NCBI GenBank assembly: GCA_900708905.1
Contig: CAADRB010000023.1
Span: 1,623,944 to 1,687,943 of the forward strand
Source: Hymenolepis diminuta
Taxonomy: Eukaryota; Platyhelminthes; Cestoda; Cyclophyllidea; Hymenolepididae
Length of the DNA: 64,000 nucleotides
Direction of reading: 5' to 3'
The notes beneath the pieces are model-generated. The model was not told the DNA's origin. It saw nothing but the letters and a program-made list of their open reading frames with translations, and did not search any database. The position numbers were made by a program, and so were the translations under genes. Shown here piece by piece: positions 53,801 through 64,000 of the stretch (within the stretch, counting starts at the first letter, position 1; each line of letters starts with the position of its first letter).

Positions 53801-56800
53801 ACACACAGACGCCTATGGATTCAAACAATCCTTTGATAGTGAGGAATCAACGATGCTGTACCTTTCAAGTCGCCTTCTCAGTGCTTATTCAGTTCGTTCA
53901 CCGGAAGAAGAGAGGAAAATCATGCAATGGAACGAGCTCCTAGAATCTAATTTCAACCTGATTCCAAGAGTAAACCACTTTCCTAGACTTCTATAGATGA
54001 GACTCTGTGACTATTTGTTTTACTTGCCTTATAGAAACGTCTTAAGGAGCTTTGTCGTCAGGGCATCCCAAGTGAACTGAGAGAACAAGTCTGGACTAAA
54101 TTAATTGATTTGGCTATTGAGAAATATCGACATGAAAAGGGAACATATTACTATCAAAGTCTTGTTAACAGAGTGAATGATGGCCAGGCAAGCTGCAATC
54201 AATTTTCCCATTATTATAAACGTTTCTTTTCACAATCTATCCTTAAGTGAAATGTATACTGAAATTAATTCCTAAATGTATGATTATCTGTTTAAATTTC
54301 ACCACAAATTTTTATTTCCACATTTTATTAATTTTGAAATTATGCTGCAAACTAGGTGCGTGTTTTTGTCTAATTACATATTTAGATATAATAAAATAGT
54401 GTCGCATTTTTGTGTAATAATACTGTTCCTTTAATTGAACAGTTCAAATTTTTAAAATTAATTCCTTTTTGTTGCAGGTGAAGGCAAGCCATAAACGTCA
54501 AATCACCCTTGATGTTTTGCGAACATTCCCCAATCATATTGCTTTCAATCGACCGGAGGGATTTGGGGTAAGGTATAACTTATCTTGCCCGTGTGCTTCT
54601 TTTAAGTGTGGAAACAGAACGAAAACAATATTACTTATAATCGTCAGTAAAGTAACAGTTAAATACATTTGAGTCAAAACTAATTCATAGGGCTTAAGAA
54701 TCCTAACAGTAAAATTACGTTTATTACAACTGAAATCATCATATATTTATGACTTCTATTTGAATATTGATTGAGTCGATATTTCTCTACAGGCTAGAGA
54801 TATTAAAATTTAACTCAGCTGATGAATGGACCGTGTTCTACATAGAATGGTGGTAAAATTGTTACGCATTATATATGACAGATAAACTCGCAAACAATTC
54901 CTTTGGTTGAGCAAAAACTTGTTTGCACGTTAGTAATATTGGGAAATGAGATGCTTTACTAACTAATAAGAGAACTGATAATAGCGATCAAACCAGACTC
55001 AGAAATATCTGATCAAAGCCTGGTTAGGAAGAATAATGAGTTTGACTTTGTCAACCCGCCAACATTTACGAAGAAATAGGTTTACGTACCTGAAAAATTA
55101 AGGTTTACTGGCTGAAACGAACGAATATTTATCTATGTAATATCTGTCCTTCGGAAAAGAGTGGGTGAGAATATGCACCTGTCATTTATTCATTACTGTA
55201 GATGAATCAGATGCTAATAAGATAATTCATTTCAAGAGGCCTAGATCCCAATCAATTTCAGAATGAAGATATAATCGGCGGTATTCATTAATTTTCAAAG
55301 AAGGATCAATTTAATACTTTTAAAATATTCTCGATGAAGTATTTTCAACCAGAATTGGAAGTCGTATAGCAAAAGCGAAGATTGAGTAAAAATAAGACGA
55401 CAGAGGGAAAGATAAACATCTTCATATCGAGGGAAATTTTCCCACATTTTATTTTTTCATTCATCTGAACTAGGTATGTGGTCATAATTCCTGCCTCTTA
55501 GCTGGAAATTTGCAAGGAACTTTATTTTAAAATTCATCAAGAATACCAGATAAACTACTGTATGCAGGAATAAACGAGCGTATTTTTGTTCACGTTGTTT
55601 CGTTTCGATAGGAGCCGACTTCGTAGGCTAAGCGAGTAGTAAGAGCTGAGTATTTCAGATCTCATTTTAACATTGCCTTCTGATTTGTTCCCATCTTTGT
55701 AGGTTCAAAAAATACAAGAAGTCTTACAAGCCTTTACACTTCATAATCCCACCGTTGGATACTGCCAGGGAATGAACTTCATTGTTGGAAATGCTTCCTT
55801 GTTTTTAGATAAGGAAACGATATTTTGGTAAGTCTCGCAACTGCTTGTTTATTCTAACACAACTTAAATCTATAATACTGATAACGGCTATTCAAAGTAA
55901 AGATTTTGTTGGTTTTGATAAGTATTGTCTTTAAATTAAGTCATTTGCCTCTGTCAGTTTGCAACTCTTCGAAAATATATCTAGTCAGCAGAACAAAATG
56001 TGTCTTCTTTCTACAGATTAGTTCTGCATTGTTCCGATTTCTGACCGATGATATGATGCATGATAAATTAGACTAATAATTGCGGTCAATAAGAACCCCA
56101 TATTTTTTTAATTTGAGAGAAGATGATTATAATAAACGATAAACCTGAGACAAAATGGAGTACGTTCGTAGGTGGCATTGAACCTGGTTCATTTTTTCAC
56201 TCAAACATCCAGCAATAAACCCTTCTAAAATATACCAATCTGAATTATGGCATTTTGTTTGTGTAATTTCGAATGAACAAATTGCGATGGGCAACATTTG
56301 TACAGACGGCCATATCCAATAAGATATTTGACCGCTCTGCTTCGGACCGAATAGACTTCGGAAATTGGAACCCGCTTTATATGCTGTTTCTTCGAAGCTT
56401 GAATTCCCGATATACTAATATGGCTTGTTTTTATAAAATTGCTATCTGTAAAGTGGGGGTATTATTGCAAGTATAAGGCAAAGAACGATATGAAACCTGA
56501 GCAAATTCGGGGTTAAAATTAGTATAGAAGTAGATATACTTCTTGGATAAAGGCTTCAAAGTTAATATTCCTAAATAAAGTCTTGAAAATTGCGACAGGT
56601 TCGTAAAATACGCCTTGAAATAAATTAAGACTTCTTATGAAAGTGCCGAAGGGTTTATAACAAATTGGAAATTTCCTATTCAAAAGAAAATCTTAAATCG
56701 TATCATTCCACCCGGGCTATTTGTTTTGCAACATTTCCGCGAAAGGAACTTTAGCTTAAAATACTATTCATTATGTACCTTTGATTTGGGGAAGTCTCTG

Positions 56801-59800
56801 TTGATTCAATCAAAACACGTGTAAGGCAAATTGTAATTGATCAATTAACAAGTCCGCAAATAACCTCTGAAATGTGATCTGTCATTGAAAACTAAGATTA
56901 AATAAATAGATTAAGTGCGCCATGAGTAATATTAAATTTACTAAATAATTAGCAGAATCATAATTAGTTAATAATAATTCATTTTACTCCCGTTTAGGTT
57001 ATTAGTGCTGATAGTTGAACACTTCTTCCCTCCAAACTACTTCAACGATGGTTTAATAGCAGCCCAGGCAGATCAAATAATTCTGCGAAATCTCATCGAC
57101 AAATACTGTCCCCGGCTATCTGAGACAATGCAGAATCTTGAAGTGGATATCTCTACCATCACATTCAACTGGTTTATCGCAGTTTTCGTCAACAGCGTCC
57201 CAATAGAAGTGAGTTTTTTCGTTTTTTGATAGATATTTAATAAAAGAAAATTGAGATTACTGAAGCCTTTATTTTACGAAAACAAAACTGTCATTCTGAC
57301 AGAAAATATGGTTGTCGATCAATGCCATCCCCCTTCCGACTATCAGTCACTTCTCTTCCATTGCCTTTTCCAAAATTAATTGCCTACAGAAAGTAATTAT
57401 TAATTATTACTATTCATAACAATAAATTAATGTAGAATTGAAATCAATCTTTCTTACTCTTCAGATTTAATTTCATTTCGTCGATCTTTCTCATTGAAAT
57501 TGGAAAGAGAGTTGAGTATGTTCTCAACAGTGTTTTCCAATGCTAACCTCAAGCTTTCCATTACATTGTTCACCGACTCCGAAGCCTATAATTTAAATTT
57601 AAATTCATTTTAATTTTCATACCTTCAACATTTTGCTTTGGACGATACTGAAATGATGTCTAATGCTTTGTTTTAAAAGGGTAGATCGCTCGAGATCGTC
57701 GGTAGATTCTTTTATGTAATCTTCAGTTTCAGCGTTATTTGTTGAAGTGATGTCTTTGACGTTTTCAGTTATTGTCTCCTGCTGCTTATCAGAACTTTCA
57801 TCGAATACTTGCAATGTTACAGGTTCTTCACATCTCTCTGTACTTTCCTTGGCGCTCATATCAGTGGTTTCCTCATTGTATTCTCCTGTTGACGTCTCAG
57901 TTAAAGCCTTAGAAGAATCATCCTCAATTGTTGATGCAAAATTATCCGTACTCTCATTATTTATTTTCGTCTGTTGTGGAATAGTTGTGTGTTCATCATT
58001 TTGGGTGTATTCGGTCTCAGCACTCACTGGGTATGTTGAAGTAGTATCCACACTGTCAAATGGAGTCGTAACGACAGCTTTAGTTGGTACTGAAGTTTTT
58101 AGATATTCGTGTTCACCCACCGCATATGGTTTATAGAAGGACCCTGTTGATTCATCATCCCTCTTTTCTTCGGATTCCTCAGGTTTTGAAGCCGAAGTTG
58201 TAGTCCAGGTGGTATTTACTTCCATTTCAGTAGCACCTGAGGCTATCGATTCTCCTTCATTTTCAGATGGTGTAGTTGAACCTGTTGCTTGATCTGCATT
58301 GTCAGAATTATTTGAATTATCGGTTAATTCTTGAGATTCCGTTGTTGGAAGAGCAGTTCTAGTTGCGTCCGTAGTGTCATATGAATCGGTACTGAAGAAG
58401 TCACCATATACTTCAGGATCAGTTTCTTTCTCACTTTTGAAATCGAAAGTGACATCTGTTTCGCCGCCATCTTCCTCTCTATTACGCAAAGAAATAGTTA
58501 ATTTATATAAAAAAATGAAACCTATGTGTTAGTCTAATTGTCTAAAGAGGAATTTTAAATAGCATTGCAATTACTTTGTCCGTTTCTATTAGACCAAATA
58601 TTGACTTAGGTGACAATAAAATAAGAAAAAAATATAAAATTCGGCAAATTTACCGTTTTAAAAACAAATAATCGAGATAATGGTAATTTCACTCACCCTA
58701 ATGGAACGGAATCTTCTAGAATAGCGAACCCGTAATTAAAACAAACAAGATTGAGACATAACAACAGAAATACTTGGATTTTCATGTTGTAGTGTTAAGG
58801 ACAATGAGTCTCGCTTCTCTTTGGGCTTTTATACACAAATGAGATGCATTGTAACGATTCTCTAATTCGTTTCCTTTACTGAACTTTGGCCCTGGCTTCG
58901 CTCGCAACATTCGAAATTTTGCTCCAGTCGGACTTTAGAAGTCAGATTTTCAAATTAGTCACAAACAGACCTGATGTTTAGCAATTTCGCAATATTGCTA
59001 AATTGTAATTCTTTTTGCAAGATTATAGTCTATTGAAGAACGCATAAATATTGAAATTCATTTTTTATTTGAGTAAAACACCGCTTGTTAGAAATTGGTA
59101 CTTTCTGACACACCTTTTAGGTCATTAGTCCCGAAAATTCAGAATAATTTCGAAACAATTACATGCAAGTGAACTTCGACCGAACTTTTAAGAAGTTTTA
59201 GTCCGGAAAATTATTTTGCAAAAATTTTTCCACTAAATCTTAGAGAGGATAATTAAAATAAACTAACTGATGTGAAACAAACTTAAAATTGATTTGTTCA
59301 ACCTACCAATTGCTCTTTCGTTTTATAATCGATATCCAAAGCTATCTTTGATGGAAGATCAATACTCTTGAAAGAACTATCTCAGCTATCGTTGGCTTAG
59401 AATAAAAGATGGACAAATTAGTCTTCTCTGTGTGACCCAATGGACTCGGGTGAAAATGAAAGAAGCATTCTGATTTAAATAGTTAATTTCATTTATCTCT
59501 ATCTAACTACTTAAATTTGACATCACTGACATGAGCTTGCATATTTTCTTTTCACAATAATTGCGCTTTATTTAAGGATTATAAGGAAGTAATCAAGTTT
59601 TAAATGATCATGCATGGGAGAAAACCGAAGTCCCCGTTTGTCATTATTACTATTAAAAACTATATCTACCTTCCACAGAATCTCATTCGGAATGTAGTAT
59701 TAACTCAGTTGTTTTATATTATTTGAGACTCTCCTTAGAATATGGGACGTGTTTCTACTGGAAGGTGAAAAGGTCATCTTCCGTGTAGCTGTCGCACTCC

Positions 59801-62465
59801 TGATGCGTCAAGAGGATGTTCTAATTCGACAATCAGACACTTTGGCCTTCTGGAAAAGTATGAAGACTGCTGTGAGCATCGTGTACGACCACAAAACATT
59901 AATGAATGTAAGTTTCTGATTATTTTGAGTTGCATTCGTAAAATAGTAGAAAAAGGGGCCTTTATTTTCATACCAGTTTAAGATAATAGCATTAGATATT
60001 GTAGAAAAGAAACCTTCATCTATGTGAATACTGTTCCTCTAGCAAAGCAAACAGTACCGACTTCGAATACCAGATTTCTGGATGCCTTAAATATGAAAAA
60101 TACTGTGCTGGTTAAGCTGTCATGTTGCTGAATTTCATCCCTAACCACTTAAGTGCATTTGTATTTATTTTTGGGAGAAATTTGAGAGAGGATATATTGC
60201 AAACAGATAAACATACTAAATTTTCGAAATAGTGAACTGAGTTGAGTAGTGGATAGGTGAAAATTCAAACACCATGGACCAATTCCCCTCCTCTAATATT
60301 AAAAACTAAAAGCTAAGCTTCTGCTTGTCTGAATAGCAATGGATGACTATATATTATATTCAAAACTGAAAAAGCAGCTTTGAATTACTACTCACTTACT
60401 TTGAATTAATCATGTCCATCTGAACATTGTGAAATTCGAAAGAGGAAGTATTATCTGAAAGTGGACGTGTCTACTACGCCCGAAGTCTTCCAGCGCCCGA
60501 TTTCCAGCCATTAAAAGTCTTATAACAGGCAAGGGTACCCCAAGCGTAGTATATGAGAATGTCATGCTTATTGTTGACGTCGAGTTCAATGCGACCCCCT
60601 ATAGAGGATTGAATAGAGTACCTTTGTTCTTCGGGCTGGGATGAGATGAAGTACTTTTCCCGAATTTCCCGGGCCGAGTCGTCCCACCCTTTCTCAAAAC
60701 CTGCCCCACTTGCTGTAGCTCCAAATTCTGCTTGTCCGATTAGCATATTGTACCCTATCCTTAATAATGGATGGACATGTTACGCGCTCCCATAATACAA
60801 ACGCATGGGGACTTACTTGCGGCGAATAACGAAAGGTGTCTTACAAAGGAGATGTAAATTCTATTTATATTAATATCGGATAATCAAATCATGGAACGTA
60901 TCAAAGCACGAATGACACCAGGATTGTTTAAATTTATTGCAAAAAGAGTGAGCGGTCGTAAAGAGATGGAAATTGATCTAAACTTTGGAGTCATCAAGTC
61001 ATTCTGCATTAACATCCAAAAAACTCCTCCAATTTCTCTACTCGAATTATCGCGCTGAGGACATAGTAATTTGCCTGATAGACGCCACCCAAGTTAACTG
61101 ATTAATATGTTGAATGTGAAGGTTAGTATATCTATCACTACGGCTAGCCAGATAGCAGGCAGTTGATTTGCTACCGGAATGAATTCTAACCATACCAAAC
61201 CAAGTTTTGATAATATCAATTAAATCTAATGTCCTATTTTGTCCTTTTTTGTTTAAATGTAGACGGCGTTTGGAGGTTTCAAAATGATTAAGCGAAAGGA
61301 AATACGGACGCGACGGGAAACTAAAATGCGGGATCTTGAAAAACGTCTTCGGCAAAGTGCTAACGCCCAGAATTTCAATCTCAAAGAGGTATATGTGATA
61401 GCAAAACATTATAACAATGATATATTTTAGAGTTAGTACCCTTAATATGGGATATTGATTTCTCATGCGTGCTTGTATTATGGAAGTACATTTTTATTTA
61501 AATTAAGTCAGTATTTGTAGCAACTGTTTAAAAGATTAGCTAAAAGAGTTATCATTTTAAAATTCCGATATTCAGATTACCAATTTCTGCGTTTAAAAAT
61601 ATATTTTTTTGTTGTGAATTCAGCGAATTACGAATCCTGCTAATTTTGGAGCATCAAATGGACCGCACATTTCCTGCGCTTCTGCGCTGGATGATTGTAA
61701 GTTCCAGCTAATGTAAAAAGTTATATTTTATTTTCATGTTTTCTAATTAATTCATTTTGATTAGAATTAGTAACTTTTCAACTCACTATATGAGAGCATT
61801 AAAATGGAAACGCTAATGGTCAACATTTATTTTCTCATTATTGACATCATCAATCTTTCCTTGGAAAGATCTCTATTCTCATTGTTTCTTGTTTGCTTTG
61901 AAAATGTTTTTAACAAGTTCCGTTCCAGTTTTCAACCTGCATGATTATTATCCTAGTCATTATAAATTTCTACCATATTTCCAGGTTTCTTATACTCAGA
62001 AGGAAGAGGGACACAATAGTGATCCATAAGACTGTTCATTTATTTAGAAAATGTATTTCTTACAGAGCTTTGGTTTTTCAGAAATCTTTTGGCTGTCAGG
62101 TCGATGAATAAATGCAGTTGTGAGAATGTACATAGTTAAGATACAAGCTTAAAAATTCAATAGTCGATCATCCATGGCACAAGGGATGAAGTCTATGACC
62201 TTCGTTCAGGCGCATCGAAAATATTTGATCGGCTTCCTAATAAATTCAACTTGTTCTTTATTTATATGACGTGCAAATTGCTTGTCTTTAGAATTGTTGA
62301 TACCCTTCTCTTTCAAATAATGGTAATTATTTAGACATCTCCCCAACTTTAATCATTTTCGCTAAGTCTAGGTGTGTCCGACTTCGTTGTTATGAACCAG
62401 ATGATTTCCTGCTGAAAGAAGCATCGGAAATAGCAAAGAAAGTGTCTAATTTCACCGAACTATAA
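46208..62465 (+). CDS. TBC1D2/Armus-like Rab GTPase-activating protein (PH, coiled coil, TBC), 5' end missing
   Basis: Rab-GAP of the TBC1D2/TBC1D2B family, which stimulates GTP hydrolysis on a Rab (Rab7 for mammalian TBC1D2) in endosome and junction traffic. I placed 17 exons: 46208-46394, 47777-47846, 51405-51456, 51537-51633, 51709-51762, 51834-51935, 53455-53590, 53647-53717, 53783-53969, 54035-54187, 54478-54567, 55703-55827, 56998-57208, 59728-59907, 61263-61388, 61624-61696, 62335-62465. Phases agree at every junction and give 680 residues plus a TAA stop. Visible residues: PH 1-85, linker 86-152, coiled coil about 165-205, TBC about 328-535, basic C-terminal helix 572-613. Both catalytic fingers are present: IxxDxxR (I378, D381, R384) and YxQ (Y419, Q421), so it should be active. 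One donor is GC and one acceptor is GAG. The first PH strands and the start codon are not included. The minus-strand secreted-protein gene sits in the intron 57209-59727. Confidence 0.92.
46985..47007. repeat. (TA)n-rich tract
   Basis: TA dinucleotide repeat broken once by a G, inside the first visible TBC1D2-like intron. Confidence 0.85.
47847..51404 (+). other. Intron between PH domain and linker of the TBC1D2-like gene
   Basis: A 3.6 kb intron (donor GTAGGT, acceptor TTCAG). It includes the short run of N at 48747-48753. The stretch 48.2-48.7 kb is a little less A/T-simple than its flanks and may be a decayed element, but I could not name it. No coding exon was seen and none is required by phase. 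Confidence 0.6.
48747..48753. other. Seven-base run of N (assembly gap)
   Basis: Unknown bases flanked by G runs on both sides (GAGGG before, GGGTGG after), so the true gap length may differ. Confidence 0.99.
51405..53590 (+). CDS. TBC1D2-like gene, linker and coiled-coil exons
   Basis: Five exons: 51405-51456, 51537-51633, 51709-51762, 51834-51935, 53455-53590. The middle ones encode a Ser/Thr/Pro/Asn-rich, probably unstructured linker. The exon at 51834 and the start of that at 53455 give a heptad-like stretch (FLKAELQQALEKLEHLRK, then SELHDLRIGYTSLLQS) expected to form a coiled coil, as between PH and TBC in TBC1D2. The donor at 51936 is GTGCGT; all other borders here are ordinary. The small exon 51709-51762 (54 bases) leaves the phase unchanged, so it could be skipped. 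Confidence 0.78.
53109..53123 (+). repeat. (AG)n tract
   Basis: Short AG dinucleotide repeat within the intron before the 53455 exon. Confidence 0.85.
53647..53969 (+). CDS. TBC1D2-like gene, pre-TBC exons
   Basis: Exons 53647-53717 and 53783-53969, residues 233-318. The segment contains HKERVGKLLQIARKED and then a helical stretch ending EERKIMQWNELLESNF. It corresponds to the region just before the TBC domain in this family, where a W-x-x-L/F-like motif precedes the KxLKxLCRxGIP start. Borders GTAAGT/CTAG and GTAAAC/ATAG are normal. Confidence 0.82.
54035..59907 (+). CDS. TBC1D2-like gene, TBC-domain exons
   Basis: Exons 54035-54187, 54478-54567, 55703-55827, 56998-57208 and 59728-59907. 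Marker segments in order: RQGIPSELREQVW, TYYYQSLV, RQITLDVLRTFPNH (arginine finger), NPTVGYCQGMNF (glutamine finger), IVEHFFPPNYF, STITFNWFIAVFVNS, LLRIWDVFLLEGEKVIFR. These follow TBC1D2/TBC1D2B almost block for block. The 54187 donor is GCAAGC and the 59728 acceptor ends TTTGAG. In both cases the protein continuity across the junction is what fixes the site. Confidence 0.93.
54188..54193 (+). promoter_or_regulatory. GC-AG intron donor (GCAAGC)
   Basis: The exon ends with CAG and is followed by GCAAGC instead of GT. The strong CAG|GCAAG context is that of known GC-AG introns. The next exon starts after TTGCAG at 54478. The joined reading YYYQSLVNRVNDGQ-VKASHKRQITLDVLR fits the TBC fold. Reading on without splicing meets a TGA about 60 bases later. 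Confidence 0.75.
57268..57273 (-). terminator. Poly(A) signal of the nested gene
   Basis: AATAAA on the minus strand, about 180 bases after the TAA stop. It is still within the host gene's intron, about 60 bases from the upstream host exon. Confidence 0.5.
57454..58785 (-). CDS. Secreted acidic Ser/Thr-rich (mucin-like) protein, nested antisense gene
   Basis: Exons in transcript order are 58697-58785, 57623-58478 and 57454-57585. Phases agree, giving 358 residues and a TAA stop. The start ATG (58783-58785) opens an N-terminal signal peptide (MKIQVFLLLCLNLVCFNYGF, cleavage expected near residue 21). Residues about 30-300 are dominated by Thr, Ser, Glu and Asp with little hydrophobic content, suggesting an unfolded, O-glycosylated, strongly acidic secreted chain. 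N-glycosylation sequons (for example NTT and NES) are present and only one cysteine follows the signal. The last exon encodes an amphipathic helix-like tail (SVNNVMESLRLALENTVENI). A TATA box and a reverse-strand AATAAA bracket the gene. It lies entirely within the 57209-59727 intron of the TBC1D2-like gene. I do not recognise a family; a surface or glandular secretory product is plausible but inferred. Confidence 0.82.
58826..58833 (-). promoter_or_regulatory. TATA box of the nested secreted-protein gene
   Basis: TATAAAAG on the minus strand, 41 bases before the ATG. Transcription would start near 58800, leaving a very short leader. A strong TATA box and short leader suit a highly expressed, tissue-specific gene. 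Confidence 0.65.
61263..62465 (+). CDS. TBC1D2-like gene, C-terminal exons
   Basis: Exons 61263-61388, 61624-61696 and 62335-62465. The first encodes a highly charged helix (MIKRKEIRTRRETKMRDLEK) matching the basic helix after the TBC domain in relatives. The last two are less conserved and rest on splice signals and phase: T from the exon at 61624 plus AC from 62335 makes a tyrosine codon, and 42 more codons run to a TAA at 62463-62465. A shorter end by intron retention at 61697 (stop soon after) is an alternative. Confidence 0.65.
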
Positions 62466-62565
62466 TAAGACAATGCATGATTTTTCTAAACCAAACAAGG
62501 GTCTAAGTTTTACTACCTTTATTACTTCTAAATTACTAATCTAAATGCGTAGGATGTGACTTTAG

Positions 62566-62595
62566 AATAAAATGGGGTTAAATATTTTGAATAAA
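62566..62595 (+). terminator. Poly(A) signals of the TBC1D2-like gene
   Basis: Two AATAAA hexamers at 62566-62571 and 62590-62595, 101 and 125 bases after the stop codon. This supports 62465 as the true end of the coding region and a short 3' untranslated region. Confidence 0.6.
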
Positions 62596-62884
62596 ATCGA
62601 ATCTCAGGAGTGTAAAAGTGGAAAACAATTTGGTTGATTGCATGCAAATATTATAAAACTTATAGAGAGGTTTGATAAGCAGACGCAATTGGCATCTACT
62701 AACTCAAAATTATGAGATGTTCTTGAAAAATATAACGTGATCGATAAGTTAAATCACCACATACGATGTACGGCTTATAAGTATGTTGAACTACCTAAAC
62801 GAGTACTATCAGGCGGATGCAGTCGAATATTTTTTTACGAATATTATGATCTATATTAAATATGCGATCTCTCTTCTCCTTCAG

Positions 62885-63156
62885 CCTCTCCCTGCTTCAT
62901 CATGTGCTACATGGATAATAATGAATTCTCGGTCAAACTTGGTAACACTGATGAAGACGTGTATTATCCCATCAATACTCAGGTACTCAGTTGCTTTTCA
63001 CACCGTCACGTCAATTAAAATCTTTGTTTCCTATTCGCTCCCTCTTTTTTCCCTCAAGTTTGAAGCGCCTATTTTGTGTGCGACATGGATTAAGGATCAG
63101 TATATTTTGCTGGGCTCTGCTGAAGGTTATCTCTATTCTTTCAACATTGAAATTAA
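62885..63156 (+). CDS. Beta-propeller (CNH or WD40-like) protein, two exons of a partial gene
   Basis: Two exons, 62885-62982 and 63059-63156. Each has a strong pyrimidine-tract acceptor (TTCAG; CTCAAG) and a GT donor (GTACTC; GTAAGT). The first starts with two bases of a split codon and the second is phase 0, so they join in frame. The first encodes FIMCYMDNNEFSVKLGNTDE and onward to PINTQ; the second gives FEAPILCATWIKDQYILLGS followed by AEGYLYSFNI. The CATWI-x-DQYILLG-x-x-EG-x-LY pattern is that of the first propeller strands of CNH domains (MAP4K, citron, VPS39-type) or of a WD40 blade. The second exon ends with two bases of a codon, so the gene continues. It starts only about 300 bases after the TBC1D2-like poly(A) signals. 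Its beginning was not found and the family is unsure. Confidence 0.6.
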
Positions 63157-64000
63157 GTAAGTAAAATAATTTAGCAACTTATTTAAATAAAGATGACTCA
63201 TATTTTACAAAATGAATATTTCTTCAAAGGTTGGGGAGAAATTAATGCAGTTTTCTCTTATTTGTTATTCAGTTTAAATTGAATAAAAGATACTTCCGAG
63301 CATTTGTAGTCTACAGCATTCAATATTGAATATGCATATCCTAAACGATAATTGATTGCATCGTATTTAACACTAAATGATTGTTCAACCTATGTGCTAT
63401 ACCAAATATATGGACAATGTATACTGAGCTCTATTGGATTAACAATTTTAGTAATCTCAGCTCTGCAGTGTTAAGATCATGTCACCTTGTCACCATTCAA
63501 GAGAAAAAAGTGAATTGAAGTAGCGGTCAAATAGCCTGAACTACACCCAAATATGGGAAATGCAGTGCGACCTTAGAGCTTGAGTGTTTACAGTTGTCTG
63601 ACTCGATTAGTTTATCTCCAATCTCTAACGCTTTAAACTCCCTCTGGGAATCCATAAATCCTCTGCACATACGGTAACAACTAGAACTGCAGACCAATCT
63701 GTCGCTTCTGGTCTACTCTTTCAATTGTCTTCTTTCTCTATTCTGTAGCATAGTAGAGATAGAGGGTAAAATGTATAGCTCGAAGAATTGCTGGGAGCAA
63801 ATATCTGATTCTAGCTACTAGCATTACCTAAAATAATAACCGATCAATAATCACTGGCGATCGTAGACAAGTATTACTCGGCAGTCCAGAAGATGAAACA
63901 TGAGCTTTAAATTAAGTAGGATTCTTCTGATTGTAGACTTTTGACTCCATCTACTATATTAGTCTTTAGACTGACTGTTAACCGATTTCACTTGCCTTTC
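63157..64000 (+). other. Right edge: probable intron of the beta-propeller gene
   Basis: Begins with the GTAAGT donor of the 63156 exon. No further exon with convincing frame and splice borders was seen before the window ends; the stretch near 63.62-63.77 kb is GC-richer but unassigned. Confidence 0.45.

Noticed and set aside
57747..58136. Plus-strand open frame of 129 codons
   Set aside because: It is the antisense shadow of the large exon of the nested secreted-protein gene, whose Thr/Ser/Glu codons rarely give stops in reverse.
61984..62029. Strong-looking acceptor (TTTCCAG) at 61984 as another C-terminal exon
   Set aside because: In the required phase it stops after about a dozen codons, and the sequence is not protein-like; kept only as a possible alternative ending.
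62372..62415. Alternative last TBC1D2-like exon starting after CTAG at 62371
   Set aside because: It gives only about 14 codons before a stop. The acceptor at 62334 gives a longer, continuous 42-codon frame in the required phase.

Overview
This window is AT-rich eukaryotic DNA of low gene density. Its genes are split into small exons by introns of up to about 4.4 kb, nearly all with GT-AG borders. Nothing bacterial or viral was recognised. Long introns, a tRNA-derived SINE, diffuse low-copy repeats and animal-type proteins (a MEC-2-like stomatin and a PH/TBC Rab-GAP) point to an invertebrate animal. A parasitic flatworm is my best guess, but that is inference.

Layout. 1-2136: no gene seen. 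2137-12134, minus strand: a complete three-exon stomatin/MEC-2-like membrane protein gene, with a CCAAT-box promoter candidate at 12.32-12.35 kb. 12.4-46.2 kb: about 34 kb with no gene I can defend. It holds degenerate interspersed repeats, a SINE at 39.6-39.8 kb, a doubled inverted CCAAT-box cluster at 29.3 kb and a G-run. 46208-62465, plus strand: 17 phase-consistent exons of a TBC1D2/Armus-like Rab GTPase-activating protein (PH domain, coiled coil, TBC domain with both catalytic fingers). Its first exon or exons lie upstream and were not securely found. 57454-58785, minus strand: a small three-exon gene nested inside a TBC1D2-like intron. It encodes a secreted, acidic Ser/Thr-rich protein and has a TATA box. 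62885-63156, plus strand: two linked exons of a beta-propeller (CNH or WD40-like) protein that probably runs off the right edge.

The genes do not form a pathway. The stomatin would scaffold membrane microdomains and ion channels. The TBC protein would switch off a Rab GTPase in endosome traffic. The nested gene is an independent secreted product. The clearest structural points are the nested antisense gene, a GC-AG intron and a GAG acceptor inside the TBC gene, and repeats that lie close to the gene's first visible exon. I found no convincing previously undescribed system. All exon models were built by hand from reading frame, splice signals and remembered family conservation; no database search was run.
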